DNA from: an uncultured Selenomonas sp.
Lineage (GTDB): Bacteria; Bacillota; Negativicutes; Selenomonadales; Selenomonadaceae
Direction of reading: 5' to 3'
Assembly: GCA_905372355.1 (NCBI GenBank)
Contig: CAJPOT010000006.1
Coordinates: 1 to 64,000, forward strand
DNA length: 64,000 bases
Position numbers and translations under genes: made by a program. Positions 1-8,893 of the stretch are shown here, one piece after another. Numbering within the stretch: position 1 is the first letter of the stretch; each line of letters begins with the position of its first letter. A model generated the notes under the pieces. It did no database searches. It saw nothing but the letters and a program-made list of their open reading frames with translations, and was not told where the DNA came from.

Positions 1-54
1 GTTACCCAATCAGTCTGCGCCCTTCGGGCTTGACTTCTTGGACTTTCATAGTAA
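1..54 (+). repeat. REP-like dispersed repeat, copy A (cut by window edge)
   Basis: This copy has the core CAGTCTGCGCCCTTCGGGCT followed by TTGACTTCTTGGACTTTCAT. It has a small internal hairpin (GCCC-TTC-GGGC). The reverse complement recurs almost unchanged at 47416-47467, and variants occur at 9952-10347 and 40874-40935. All copies are intergenic. The function is unknown. Confidence 0.8.
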
Positions 55-172
55 AGCCTCACTTCTTGGTACAATAGAAATACAATCTTTCTTTAGCAGA
101 ACGATGCGACAATTAAACTTGCAATCTTTCCATCCCCTTCTGTACAATCGAATGCCCAAAAGGCAACGAAGA

Positions 173-181
173 TGCTATAAT
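173..181 (+). promoter_or_regulatory. Extended -10 promoter of the AbiE-like pair
   Basis: TGCTATAAT is an extended -10 element (TGN plus TATAAT) about 60 bases before the first gene of the toxin pair. There is no convincing -35 hexamer. Confidence 0.45.
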
Positions 182-243
182 ATGAACAAGAAGAGAAGAT
201 ATAGCACGCGCAGGGTCGCCCGCCATAGGAAAGGAGCGTTGTC

Positions 244-690
244 ATGAAATACATATCGGGGCTTCATGCGCTCAACATTCCGTGCCGTTTGGAAACGAGC
301 GGCGATTGGCATACGCTGTCTTTGTCATGGGAAACCATTCCCTTATGGAATACGGAGAAATCGCCGTTTGGCACAGAAGGGATCGAACGGCATCAAAGTC
401 TTATGGGCAAAAAAGGGACTTTCTACATTGCCAACCACATCCGAGCCTGCCTTGATCTGCTCTTGGCAGGAGACTTCTCCAATTTGCAAGGTATGCGCCG
501 CGATTATATCTGCACGGATATTTATGACGCAGATATTTTTGCCGCTGTTTGGAAACTGCACAAGACAGCGCACTGGGCAGACATCGACCGATTCATGGAA
601 AAAGAGTATCGAATGAAGTGGATTCTTTTCAGAAAGGAGCAAGAGGCGAATGAATACCGCACGAATGCGTCATATAGAAATCATGCGTAA
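244..690 (+). CDS. Putative partner/antitoxin of an AbiEii-type toxin
   Basis: The 148-residue protein has no signal peptide or membrane segment. I do not recognise a named domain with certainty. It lies directly upstream of an AbiEii/AbiGii nucleotidyltransferase gene and overlaps it by 41 bases, the usual position of the AbiEi-type partner of a type IV toxin-antitoxin pair, so an antitoxin or regulator role is inferred from context. It has no obvious N-terminal winged helix like classical AbiEi. An AGGAGCG sequence lies ahead of the ATG. A hairpin terminator after the second gene suggests a two-gene operon driven from the extended -10 element upstream. Confidence 0.6.
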   Translation: MKYISGLHALNIPCRLETSGDWHTLSLSWETIPLWNTEKSPFGTEGIERHQSLMGKKGTFYIANHIRACLDLLLAGDFSNLQGMRRDYICTDIYDADIFAAVWKLHKTAHWADIDRFMEKEYRMKWILFRKEQEANEYRTNASYRNHA

Positions 691-1357
691 TTTCTTGACA
701 GAACTCAACAAGGAAACCGATACGTTCATCTTGAAAGGCGGGACGAGCCTTCTTCTTGCTTATGGACTGGATCGTTTTTCCGAGGATATTGACTTGGATG
801 GAGAGAAACGGCGTCTCAAGGGATTCATCGAGAGTTATTCCCAAAAGCATGGATTTTCTTTCCGTATCGCCAAGAATACGCCGACCGTCGAGCGATTCAT
901 GCTGGCATATGATCCATCCATACAGAAACCATTAAAAATCGAAATCTCCTATCGCAGCCGCAGCATTCCCGCGAATACGCATCATCGCGTGAACGGAATA
1001 GAAGTCTACACAATCGACCGAATTTGCCAGTTGAAAACAGGCGCGTACCAGGGACGGGATAAGATCCGCGATCTCTACGACATCTGCTTCATTTGCGATC
1101 GATACTTTGAGGACTTGTCGGAGTCTGCAAAGGAGCAGCTGAAGGACGCTTTGACCTATAAAGGCTTTGATTATTTTGATTATGTCACTTCCACGCAGGA
1201 CGATGCACTGATCGATAAGGACACATTGGCAGGACTTTATTTGAAGATGTTTGAAAAGCTGGATCTTCTCTATTCGGAGGAAGAGGCGAAAACTCTTTCT
1301 GCAAAGGAAACAGATGCAGAAAAAGAGGACGATGAACAAGAGGAATGGAGTCGCTGA
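650..1357 (+). CDS. AbiEii/AbiGii-family nucleotidyltransferase toxin
   Basis: This 235-residue protein belongs to the AbiEii nucleotidyltransferase family. The signature is visible near the N-terminus: KGGTS (residues 29-33) followed by SEDIDLD (44-50), the GG(T/S)...DxD pattern that binds the nucleotide and metal. Family members (for example AbiEii and MenT) inhibit growth or abort phage infection by transferring nucleotides to targets such as tRNA. The target here is unknown. The C-terminus (about residues 205-235) is very acidic. The start is set by AAAGGAG seven or more bases before the ATG, inside the end of the upstream partner gene, which indicates translational coupling. Confidence 0.85.
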   Translation: MNTARMRHIEIMRNFLTELNKETDTFILKGGTSLLLAYGLDRFSEDIDLDGEKRRLKGFIESYSQKHGFSFRIAKNTPTVERFMLAYDPSIQKPLKIEISYRSRSIPANTHHRVNGIEVYTIDRICQLKTGAYQGRDKIRDLYDICFICDRYFEDLSESAKEQLKDALTYKGFDYFDYVTSTQDDALIDKDTLAGLYLKMFEKLDLLYSEEEAKTLSAKETDAEKEDDEQEEWSR

Positions 1358-1415
1358 TACCGACGGACAGAGGATCTCATGCCGCAGTTCTTTTCAGAAA
1401 GCGCTCCGATGCCGC

Positions 1416-1450
1416 AAAACCGCTTTATCTCGTGGGATAAGGCGGTTTTT
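1416..1450 (+). terminator. Terminator of the AbiE-like operon
   Basis: A stem AAAACCGCTTTATC pairs with GATAAGGCGGTTTT (one G-U pair) around a short loop and is followed by a T run. Confidence 0.7.
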
Positions 1451-1556
1451 CTGCTGTCGGGCGAGAAACCGCCTTATTTCAAGGGATGCAGCGGCTTCTT
1501 TCGCCTTTTCCGTGCCCTACACGTCAAGCCGATGCGTGATGTGGCTCTTTGTCAAA

Positions 1557-1594
1557 CAAAAACGGCGTCCCATTTCAAGCGAAACGGGACGCCG
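1557..1594 (-). terminator. Terminator of alr
   Basis: Read leftward, a GGCGTCCCGTTT stem, CGCTT loop and matching arm are followed by TTTTTG, just beyond the alr stop codon. Confidence 0.8.
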
Positions 1595-1615
1595 CTGAAT
1601 ATATGTCCTGAAAGC

Positions 1616-2734
1616 TCAGATATAGACGCGCGGCACGCGCGATGCGATGAGACATGGGATCTCGTAGTTGATCGTGCCGATCCAATCGGCAACATCGTCG
1701 GCACTCAGCGTCGCCGAGCCGAAGAGCGTGACTTCCGTTCCTTCGGCGACTCCTTCGACGTCCGTGACGTCGATCATGCACTGATCCATGCAGATGCGCC
1801 CGACGACGGGAGCGGTCTTGCCGAGGATTTCGACGTGCGCCTTGTCCGAGAGAGCGCGGATGTAGCCGTCAGCATAGCCGAGGGGGAGCGTCGCGATGCG
1901 GCTCTTTCGCTTGGCGCACCAGGTGCAGCCGTAACCGATGGCAAAGCCTTCGGGCACGTTCTTGCGAAACAGCACGCGCGCCTTGAGCGCCATCGCGGGG
2001 CGAAGCGGCGACTTCTCGCGTACGTCGCGAGCGACTTCTTCGCTCGGGTACATGCCGTACTGGATGATGCCCGCACGCACCATGTCGAGATGCGCTTCGG
2101 GCATTTGGAGGATCGCCGCGCTCTCGGCGATATGGCGCAGCTTCAGATGAACGCCCGCCTCTTCTATGGCTTCTGCGGCACGTAGGAAGAGCGCAAGCTG
2201 TCCTCTTGCGTGCGCCTTGTCTCGAACGTCTGCCATGGCGAAGTGGGAGAACGCGCCTTCCAGCTCGATATTCGGCAGGGCAGCGATGTCACGCGCGAGT
2301 GCAGGAGCTTCTTCGCTCGTACAGCCGATGCGCCCCATGCCCGTGTCGATGGCGAGGTGCAGCTTCGCCGTCTTTTCCTGACGCATGGCTTCGGTGGAAA
2401 TGGCTTTGGCGAGCGCGAGATTCGCGACGGTCTGCGTCACATCGAGGGCGACAGCTTCGGCGGCTTCAAGAGGGTCGATGAGTCCGAGGACGAGAAGCGG
2501 CGTCCCAATCCCCGCGCGGCGAAGCTCGGCAGCTTCCGAGAGCGTGGCAACGGCGAGGTACGCCGCGCCCGCCGCGATCGCCTCCTTCGCGACGGTGAGA
2601 GCGCCATGCCCGTAAGCGTTCGCCTTGACGACGGCGCAGAGTTTTGCGCCGCCACAGAGCGCCTCGCCGATCACGCGGTAATTGTGCCGGATCGCTTCGA
2701 GACTGATTTCAGTCCAGACGGCACGCTTGCTCAT
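1616..2734 (-). CDS. alr: Alanine racemase
   Basis: This PLP-dependent enzyme interconverts L- and D-alanine to supply D-Ala for peptidoglycan. The 372-residue length is typical. The N-terminal barrel carries the PLP lysine motif VVKANAYGHG (about residues 34-43). The C-terminal domain has YGCTW with the catalytic tyrosine and VGRICMDQCMID. The reading frame stays open upstream into serS, but the start is placed at MSKRAVWTEI because GAAGGGGG precedes that ATG and family members begin there. It follows serS by about 50 bases on the same strand and is closed by a strong terminator, so co-transcription with serS is likely. Confidence 0.95.
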   Translation of the reverse strand: MSKRAVWTEISLEAIRHNYRVIGEALCGGAKLCAVVKANAYGHGALTVAKEAIAAGAAYLAVATLSEAAELRRAGIGTPLLVLGLIDPLEAAEAVALDVTQTVANLALAKAISTEAMRQEKTAKLHLAIDTGMGRIGCTSEEAPALARDIAALPNIELEGAFSHFAMADVRDKAHARGQLALFLRAAEAIEEAGVHLKLRHIAESAAILQMPEAHLDMVRAGIIQYGMYPSEEVARDVREKSPLRPAMALKARVLFRKNVPEGFAIGYGCTWCAKRKSRIATLPLGYADGYIRALSDKAHVEILGKTAPVVGRICMDQCMIDVTDVEGVAEGTEVTLFGSATLSADDVADWIGTINYEIPCLIASRVPRVYI

Positions 2735-2784
2735 GGGAAAGCCCCCTTCGCTTTGATGGGCGTGATTTTCGCATACGTTTACTT

Positions 2785-4145
<1,361 letters not shown>

Positions 4146-4171
4146 AGTTCCTATGACGACAAAAGGAGCTA

Positions 4172-4198
4172 TGGGGAAAATACTTTCGCATTTCCCCA
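4172..4198 (-). terminator. Possible terminator after the usp genes
   Basis: The inverted repeat TGGGGAAA / TTTCCCCA lies just beyond the stop codon of the universal stress gene. The T run is short (CCTTTTG), so termination strength is uncertain. Confidence 0.45.
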
Positions 4199-4220
4199 CA
4201 GCCCCTTGGAAAATCAGCCG

Positions 4221-4637
4221 CTATTTGACGACGAGCACAGGGCACTTCGCCTGCTCGACGATGTACTGGCTCACGCTGCCGAGAAGCACGCCCTTGACAA
4301 CACCGAGGCCGCGGCTTCCCATGACGATGAGATCCGTGCCGCTGTGCTCCGCGAAATCGAGGATGGCGACGGCGGGCGAACCCGTCTCCGAGAACGCTTC
4401 CTTCTTGATGCCCGACGGCACCATCTGCATGGCGCGATCGAGAATCACGTTGCCCGCCTTCGTGACCGCTTCAAGCACCACGTCGGACAAGCAGGCATTG
4501 ATCGCGAGCTGGTTGATATTCGCGATGTAGAGGAAGTTCAGCTTCGCCTCGCAAACCTCCGCGAGCTTGATCGCCTCCGCTACGGCGCGATCCGAGCCTT
4601 CCGAACCGTCAATGGGGACGAGAATGTTCTTCAACAT
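4221..4637 (-). CDS. Universal stress protein UspA family (first)
   Basis: A 138-residue Usp-fold cytoplasmic protein. It starts MLKNILVPIDGS, with the conserved N-terminal strand and ATP-contacting Asp. Near the C-terminus it has GSRGLGVVKGVLLGSVSQ, the G-2x-G-9x-G(S/T) nucleotide-binding signature of ATP-binding Usp proteins. Family members help cells survive starvation and stress; the specific role is unknown. GGAGGG precedes the ATG. It lies directly downstream of a second usp gene on the same strand, and the two probably form a pair of paralogues in one transcript. Confidence 0.9.
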   Translation of the reverse strand: MLKNILVPIDGSEGSDRAVAEAIKLAEVCEAKLNFLYIANINQLAINACLSDVVLEAVTKAGNVILDRAMQMVPSGIKKEAFSETGSPAVAILDFAEHSGTDLIVMGSRGLGVVKGVLLGSVSQYIVEQAKCPVLVVK

Positions 4638-4698
4638 GGTATAAACCCTCCTTCTACCAATAGCCTTTGTCAAAGCTGCGCCATGCGCCGCCCTTGAC

Positions 4699-5136
4699 TC
4701 ATTTGGCAATGAGGACGGCGCATTTCGCCTCCTCCATGACCTCCTGGCTCACGCTGCCCAGCAGGAAACCTGTGACAGGAGAAAGCCCCCGGCCACCCAT
4801 GATGATGAGATCGTGCCCGTTTGCCGCCGCGAATTCCACAATCTTGCGGGACGGCATGCCGACCACCACATGACTCTCGGCATCCAAGCCCGCGGGCAAT
4901 TCCTTCCGCGCTTCTTCCAAGACCTCCTCGGCGGAAGATACGCCTTTCGCCATCACGCTCAAAGGAAGCCACGACGGATGATCGGGGTCGCCGTCGGTCT
5001 CCCTCTCGAAATAGGACACGAAGAGGATGTCGATATGCGCTCCGACCGGCTCTGCGAGCTTCACCGCCATCTCCAACGCCTTCTTGGAATGCAGCGAGCC
5101 GTCCACCGGCACGAGGAACTTCATCTTATCCTTCAC
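4699..5136 (-). CDS. Universal stress protein UspA family (second)
   Basis: A 145-residue paralogue of the neighbouring Usp. It carries the MKFLVPVDGS strand and GGRGLSPVTGFLLGSVSQ, again the ATP-binding Usp signature. The start is taken as GTG at 5136 because GGAGG lies seven bases upstream; an internal ATG at 5124 is the alternative. An in-frame extension further upstream has no ribosome-binding site and is discounted. It shares a divergent intergenic region with ilvA. Confidence 0.88.
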   Translation of the reverse strand: MKDKMKFLVPVDGSLHSKKALEMAVKLAEPVGAHIDILFVSYFERETDGDPDHPSWLPLSVMAKGVSSAEEVLEEARKELPAGLDAESHVVVGMPSRKIVEFAAANGHDLIIMGGRGLSPVTGFLLGSVSQEVMEEAKCAVLIAK

Positions 5137-5278
5137 CTTGGCACCTCCTTCCACCATGGTCTGTCTTTCTACCTGTATAGTTCGTGAAAGAGAAGGAAAA
5201 TCCTCTCCCTTTTTAGAAATTTTTTGGAAATTTTTCGTTGATTTTCGCTGATTTTCCTCTACACTCCAAAGCAAAAAC

Positions 5279-5308
5279 CTGCCAATCGCACCCTTCGCGT
5301 GATATAAT
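5279..5308 (+). promoter_or_regulatory. Promoter of ilvA
   Basis: CTGCCA (5279-5284) and TATAAT (5303-5308) are separated by 18 bases, about 108 bases before the ilvA start. The long leader shows no riboswitch that I recognise. Confidence 0.5.
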
Positions 5309-5415
5309 AGAAACGCAGACAAACGCGCTGATCCGGGGGAATGCGTTGCATGAAACGCCCTTGCCCTTGACCATGCGCAGAACATGCGATTGAGCATGAA
5401 TCTAGGAGGAATTCC

Positions 5416-6663
5416 ATGAAGAAGAACTCACCGGCGAACGATATTTCCGCCATCCTGCAGGAAACGACCATTGCCGGCGTATATGAGGCGGCACGCACCC
5501 TGGACGGCGTGACGAAGAAAACGCAGCTCCTCGACAGCCCCTTTTTTTCCGCATTGAGCCAAAACGACGTCTATCTGAAGCCCGAGAATCTTCAGAACAC
5601 CGGCTCGTTCAAGGTGCGCGGCGCCTACAACAAGATCGCTCATCTGACGGATGAGGAACGCTCCAAGGGCGTCATCACCTCGTCCGCCGGCAATCACGCG
5701 CAGGGCGTCGCGCTCGCTGCCCAGCGACTCGGCGTCAAAGCCGTCATCTGTATGCCCGCTACGACGCCTCTCCTCAAGGTCGAGGCGACGCGCTCCTACG
5801 GCGCTGAAGTCGTGCTTGCAGGCGACACCTTCGATGACGCCTACAAGCGCTCGCTCGAACTGCAGGCGGAGAAGGGCTATGTTTACGTCCATCCATTCAA
5901 CGACCGCGACGTGCTCTTGGGGCAGGGAACGACGGCGCTCGAAATCATCGACGAACTCAAGGACGTAGACGCCATCCTCGTGCCCATCGGCGGCGGCGGC
6001 TTCGCCTCGGGCGTGGCTTTCGCGACGAAGTCCGTGCGCCCCGAGGTCAAAGTCATCGGCGTCGAGCCTATGGGCGCCGCCTGCATGGCCGCCTCCTTCA
6101 GCCGAGGGCACGTCTCGACGCTGCCCTCTGTCGAGACGGTCGCCGACGGATGCGCCGTGAAGACGCCGGGCGACCTGACCTTTGCCTTCTGCCGCAAGTA
6201 TCTCGACGACATCATCACCGTCTCCGAGATGGAGATCATGAGCGCCCTGCTCTTCCTCATCGAAAAGCACAAGCTCATCGCCGAAGGCGCGGGCGTCCTC
6301 TCGCTCGCGGCGCTCACACGGCTGCCCTTCCAAGGCAAGAAGGTCGTGTCCATCCTCTCGGGCGGCAACATCGACATCTCGACCATATCGGCGCTCATCA
6401 GCAAGTCCCTCATCGCGCGCGGCCGCATCTTCTGCTTCGCCGTGCAGCTGCCCGACAAGCCCGGCCAGCTCCTCAAAGTGGCAGAAATCGTCGCGCGTGA
6501 GCACGCCAACGTCATCAAACTCGTCCACAACCAGGCGAGCGTCACCGACAGCTTCCAGCAGGTGCAGCTCGAAGTCACCGTGGAGACGCACAACCGCGAG
6601 CATATCGAAAGACTGACCGCCGCCTTGGAAAAAGAGGGGCTGCCCGTCACAAAGATCTATTGA
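5416..6663 (+). CDS. ilvA: Threonine ammonia-lyase (threonine dehydratase)
   Basis: This PLP enzyme deaminates L-threonine to 2-oxobutanoate, the first step to isoleucine. The fold-type II core shows NTGSFKVRGAYNK with the PLP lysine (about residue 60) and the phosphate-binding GGGGFASG loop (about 193-200). A single ACT domain (residues about 335-415, starting FAVQLPDKPGQL) makes this the 400-residue form, common in Firmicutes, rather than the two-ACT E. coli IlvA. The ACT domain suggests allosteric control by an amino acid. AGGAGG precedes the ATG. The TauE-like transporter gene follows within 45 bases on the same strand and may be co-transcribed. Catabolic TdcB is a possible alternative name. 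Confidence 0.92.
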   Translation: MKKNSPANDISAILQETTIAGVYEAARTLDGVTKKTQLLDSPFFSALSQNDVYLKPENLQNTGSFKVRGAYNKIAHLTDEERSKGVITSSAGNHAQGVALAAQRLGVKAVICMPATTPLLKVEATRSYGAEVVLAGDTFDDAYKRSLELQAEKGYVYVHPFNDRDVLLGQGTTALEIIDELKDVDAILVPIGGGGFASGVAFATKSVRPEVKVIGVEPMGAACMAASFSRGHVSTLPSVETVADGCAVKTPGDLTFAFCRKYLDDIITVSEMEIMSALLFLIEKHKLIAEGAGVLSLAALTRLPFQGKKVVSILSGGNIDISTISALISKSLIARGRIFCFAVQLPDKPGQLLKVAEIVAREHANVIKLVHNQASVTDSFQQVQLEVTVETHNREHIERLTAALEKEGLPVTKIY

Positions 6664-6705
6664 CGCAGCTCCTGTGCGTGTAGCTTATAAAGGAGACTTT
6701 GCCTT

Positions 6706-7458
6706 ATGGAAAATTACCTTGCGGCGCTCGCGACCCATACAGGCCCCCTGCTCGCCATCTTTTTCGCCGCCTTCCTGCAGGCGATCACGGGTTTCGGACT
6801 CGTCATCGTGGCGGCGCCCCTCTTGATGTTCTTCTACGATCCGAAGATCGTCGTGCCCGTCATGCTGCTTCTCGCATGTTCAGGCAATACCGTGCAGGCC
6901 TATTTGATGCGCAAGAAGGCGAACCTTCCTCTGATCGGTCACCTCGTGATCGGCGTCGTGCTCGGCATCCCCATCGGTTTTTTCGTCTTCGACTATGTGT
7001 CGAGCGACACCTTGAAGGTCTGGATCAGCACCGTCGTCTTCCTCTCGCTCCTCATCATGCAGATCTCCCATCGTCACATCCCGGAATCAAGGCGCAACAC
7101 GATCATCACGGGCATGTGCTCGGGCTTCTCCTCCATGACGACGGGCATGGCGGGACCGCCGTTCCTCATCTACCTCGCCTACACGAAAATGAGCGCCGAA
7201 ACCTTCCGCGCCACATGCTTCGTCTTCTTCCTTTGCTGCAACTCAACGTCGCTCATCGGCTACCTGATCGGCGGACACCCGCTGACGTCTGCCGTCCACG
7301 AGTTCATCTACCTCCTTCCCGCCCTCGCCGCAGGACTTTCCCTCGGGCACGCGCTCGCGCGCTTCATCCCCACGAGCCTCTTGCGCCGCTTGATCTTCTT
7401 CGTCCTCTATGCCACTTGCATTTACACGATCTGGAGCGTCGTATCGAAGGGGTGGTAG
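6706..7458 (+). CDS. TauE/SafE-family membrane transporter
   Basis: A 250-residue integral membrane protein with about eight hydrophobic segments arranged as two similar halves, typical of the TauE/SafE (DUF81) family. Family members are proposed exporters of sulfite or organosulfonates, though substrates are rarely proven. Recognisable features are FLQAITGFGLVIVAAPLL in the first half and the second-half counterpart SGFSSMTTGMAGPPFLIYL. AAAGGAG lies ahead of the ATG. It follows ilvA closely and is closed by a terminator at 7471-7501. The substrate cannot be read from the sequence. Confidence 0.85.
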   Translation: MENYLAALATHTGPLLAIFFAAFLQAITGFGLVIVAAPLLMFFYDPKIVVPVMLLLACSGNTVQAYLMRKKANLPLIGHLVIGVVLGIPIGFFVFDYVSSDTLKVWISTVVFLSLLIMQISHRHIPESRRNTIITGMCSGFSSMTTGMAGPPFLIYLAYTKMSAETFRATCFVFFLCCNSTSLIGYLIGGHPLTSAVHEFIYLLPALAAGLSLGHALARFIPTSLLRRLIFFVLYATCIYTIWSVVSKGW

Positions 7459-7470
7459 TCAAACGAAAAA

Positions 7471-7501
7471 AGAGCCGAGTTTTGACTCGACTCTTTTTTT
7501 G
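7471..7501. terminator. Terminator between tauE-like gene and desulfoferrodoxin
   Basis: A 10-bp stem AGAGCCGAGT / ACTCGACTCT (one mismatch) is flanked by A and T runs, so it can serve both convergent genes. Confidence 0.8.
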
Positions 7502-7516
7502 TTTACAGCTCAGAAA

Positions 7517-7903
7517 TCAGAGATCTGCTTTCCAAAGGCCGTGCAAATTGCAGTACTCGTAGACCGCGACCGGCTCATCTCCCTCGGCGAGGAAGAAGAC
7601 CGCCTCGGGCTTGTCCTCAGGCGTCAGATGACAGATCTGCGCTCCCTTCTTCGTCTCAAGGTGAATCCACGAGATCAGATGCTCAGGCGTCATCGGATGC
7701 GCGACCGATCCGACGACGACCGTGACCTTACGCGCCGCCTTGTCATACGTCGCTACGGGCACATGCTTCTCCTGCGCCGCATCCGTCGTATTCGCCTTCA
7801 GTTCCTTCAGATCCTCGCCGCAGCAAGACAGCTTGCCGCCGCCGTCATGAATCAGACCGACGATGTCTCCAGACTCCTTGCAAATGAAAAATCTCTTTGC
7901 CAC
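7517..7903 (-). CDS. dfx: Desulfoferrodoxin / superoxide reductase with altered N-terminal iron site
   Basis: A cytoplasmic non-haem iron enzyme that reduces superoxide to hydrogen peroxide in anaerobes. The 128-residue length fits two-domain desulfoferrodoxin. The catalytic C-terminal domain has EKHVPV with the catalytic lysine, SVAHPM and WIHL histidine ligands, and a C-terminal CNLHG supplying the Cys and His iron ligands. The N-terminal desulforedoxin domain normally uses CxxC plus CC to hold a second iron. Here CCG is present (residues 27-29) but the first motif reads CKES, so one cysteine is replaced by serine. The start is a GTG preceded by GGAGGAG. An extended -10 promoter lies in the repeated segment upstream. 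Confidence 0.9.
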   Translation of the reverse strand: MAKRFFICKESGDIVGLIHDGGGKLSCCGEDLKELKANTTDAAQEKHVPVATYDKAARKVTVVVGSVAHPMTPEHLISWIHLETKKGAQICHLTPEDKPEAVFFLAEGDEPVAVYEYCNLHGLWKADL

Positions 7904-7982
7904 AATATCTCCTCCTTCAAGATAAAAAATCCTGTTTATATTGTAGCATATCTCATCTTCTACGGCTATATTTTTCTTGCAT

Positions 7983-8342
7983 TCACAATTCCTTGTATCC
8001 AGGCGGTACTGGTGCGACGATGCTCACGAAGATGAAATCTTCCTCGCCCGTATTGCGCAGGCCGTGACACGTTCCCTTCCCCGTGATGATGAGGTCGCCT
8101 TTCTCGACGGGAACCTCCTTGCCAAGCTCCGGAAAGAATATACCCTTCCCCTGGATACAGACCCAGAAGTCATCACCAGCCGGATGCTCATGCGCCTTGA
8201 CCTCCTGTCCAGGCTTCACAAGCCAGACCGAACCGCTCGTCGAATCCGTTGTATAGAAGACCGTCTTTGTCGCCTTGTCGCCTGCCTTCGCCACCTCGTG
8301 AATCTTCCAATGGCGCGTAGAAAAATCCTTGGTTACTTCCAT
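7983..8342 (-). CDS. Cupin-domain protein, copy 1
   Basis: A 119-residue single cupin-2 barrel. Motif 1 is seen as HEHPAGDDFWVCIQGKG with metal-binding histidines, and motif 2 as GDLIITGKGTCHGLRNTG. Small cupins bind a metal and act as isomerases, dioxygenases or sensors; the substrate is not evident. GAGGAGG precedes the ATG. The protein is identical to that of the next copy because the whole gene lies in a 445-bp tandem duplication. It sits upstream of desulfoferrodoxin on the same strand, with a promoter-bearing gap between them, suggesting a link to redox or oxygen response. Confidence 0.88.
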   Translation of the reverse strand: MEVTKDFSTRHWKIHEVAKAGDKATKTVFYTTDSTSGSVWLVKPGQEVKAHEHPAGDDFWVCIQGKGIFFPELGKEVPVEKGDLIITGKGTCHGLRNTGEEDFIFVSIVAPVPPGYKEL

Positions 8343-8427
8343 CCTTTCCGAACCTCCTCTTTCTGCATAAAAAATCCTGTTTATATTGTAGCATATCTCA
8401 TCTTCTACGGCTATATTTTTCTTGCAT

Positions 8428-8787
8428 TCACAATTCCTTGTATCCAGGCGGTACTGGTGCGACGATGCTCACGAAGATGAAATCTTCCTCGCCCGTATTG
8501 CGCAGGCCGTGACACGTTCCCTTCCCCGTGATGATGAGGTCGCCTTTCTCGACGGGAACCTCCTTGCCAAGCTCCGGAAAGAATATACCCTTCCCCTGGA
8601 TACAGACCCAGAAGTCATCACCAGCCGGATGCTCATGCGCCTTGACCTCCTGTCCAGGCTTCACAAGCCAGACCGAACCGCTCGTCGAATCCGTTGTATA
8701 GAAGACCGTCTTTGTCGCCTTGTCGCCTGCCTTCGCCACCTCGTGAATCTTCCAATGGCGCGTAGAAAAATCCTTGGTTACTTCCAT
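8428..8787 (-). CDS. Cupin-domain protein, copy 2 (identical)
   Basis: A second complete cupin gene encoding the same 119 residues as the copy at 7983-8342, including its ribosome-binding site. Its upstream region (beyond 8811) is unique, so this copy probably keeps the ancestral promoter while the other is driven by the duplicated inter-gene segment. The exact identity implies a very recent duplication, or an assembly artefact. A dosage effect is possible. Confidence 0.88.
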   Translation of the reverse strand: MEVTKDFSTRHWKIHEVAKAGDKATKTVFYTTDSTSGSVWLVKPGQEVKAHEHPAGDDFWVCIQGKGIFFPELGKEVPVEKGDLIITGKGTCHGLRNTGEEDFIFVSIVAPVPPGYKEL

Positions 8788-8893
8788 CCTTTCCGAACCT
8801 CCTCTTTCTGCTTAAATAATCCTTCTATGTTTGGTATCGCTACAGATATAAACTGTCTTGATACAAAAATGAATACGCTCACTGCAATGCCCT

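Larger units (their letters stand above)
7922..8811. repeat. Perfect tandem duplication, 2 x 445 bp
   Basis: Units 7922-8366 and 8367-8811 appear identical base for base; they differ only immediately outside the boundaries. Each unit holds one complete cupin gene plus the promoter region that originally lay between the cupin gene and desulfoferrodoxin. Confidence 0.95.

Noticed and set aside
38..247. 69-codon frame at the left edge
   Set aside because: It starts inside a REP-like repeat, runs through the promoter of the AbiE-like pair, and has no family or ribosome-binding site.
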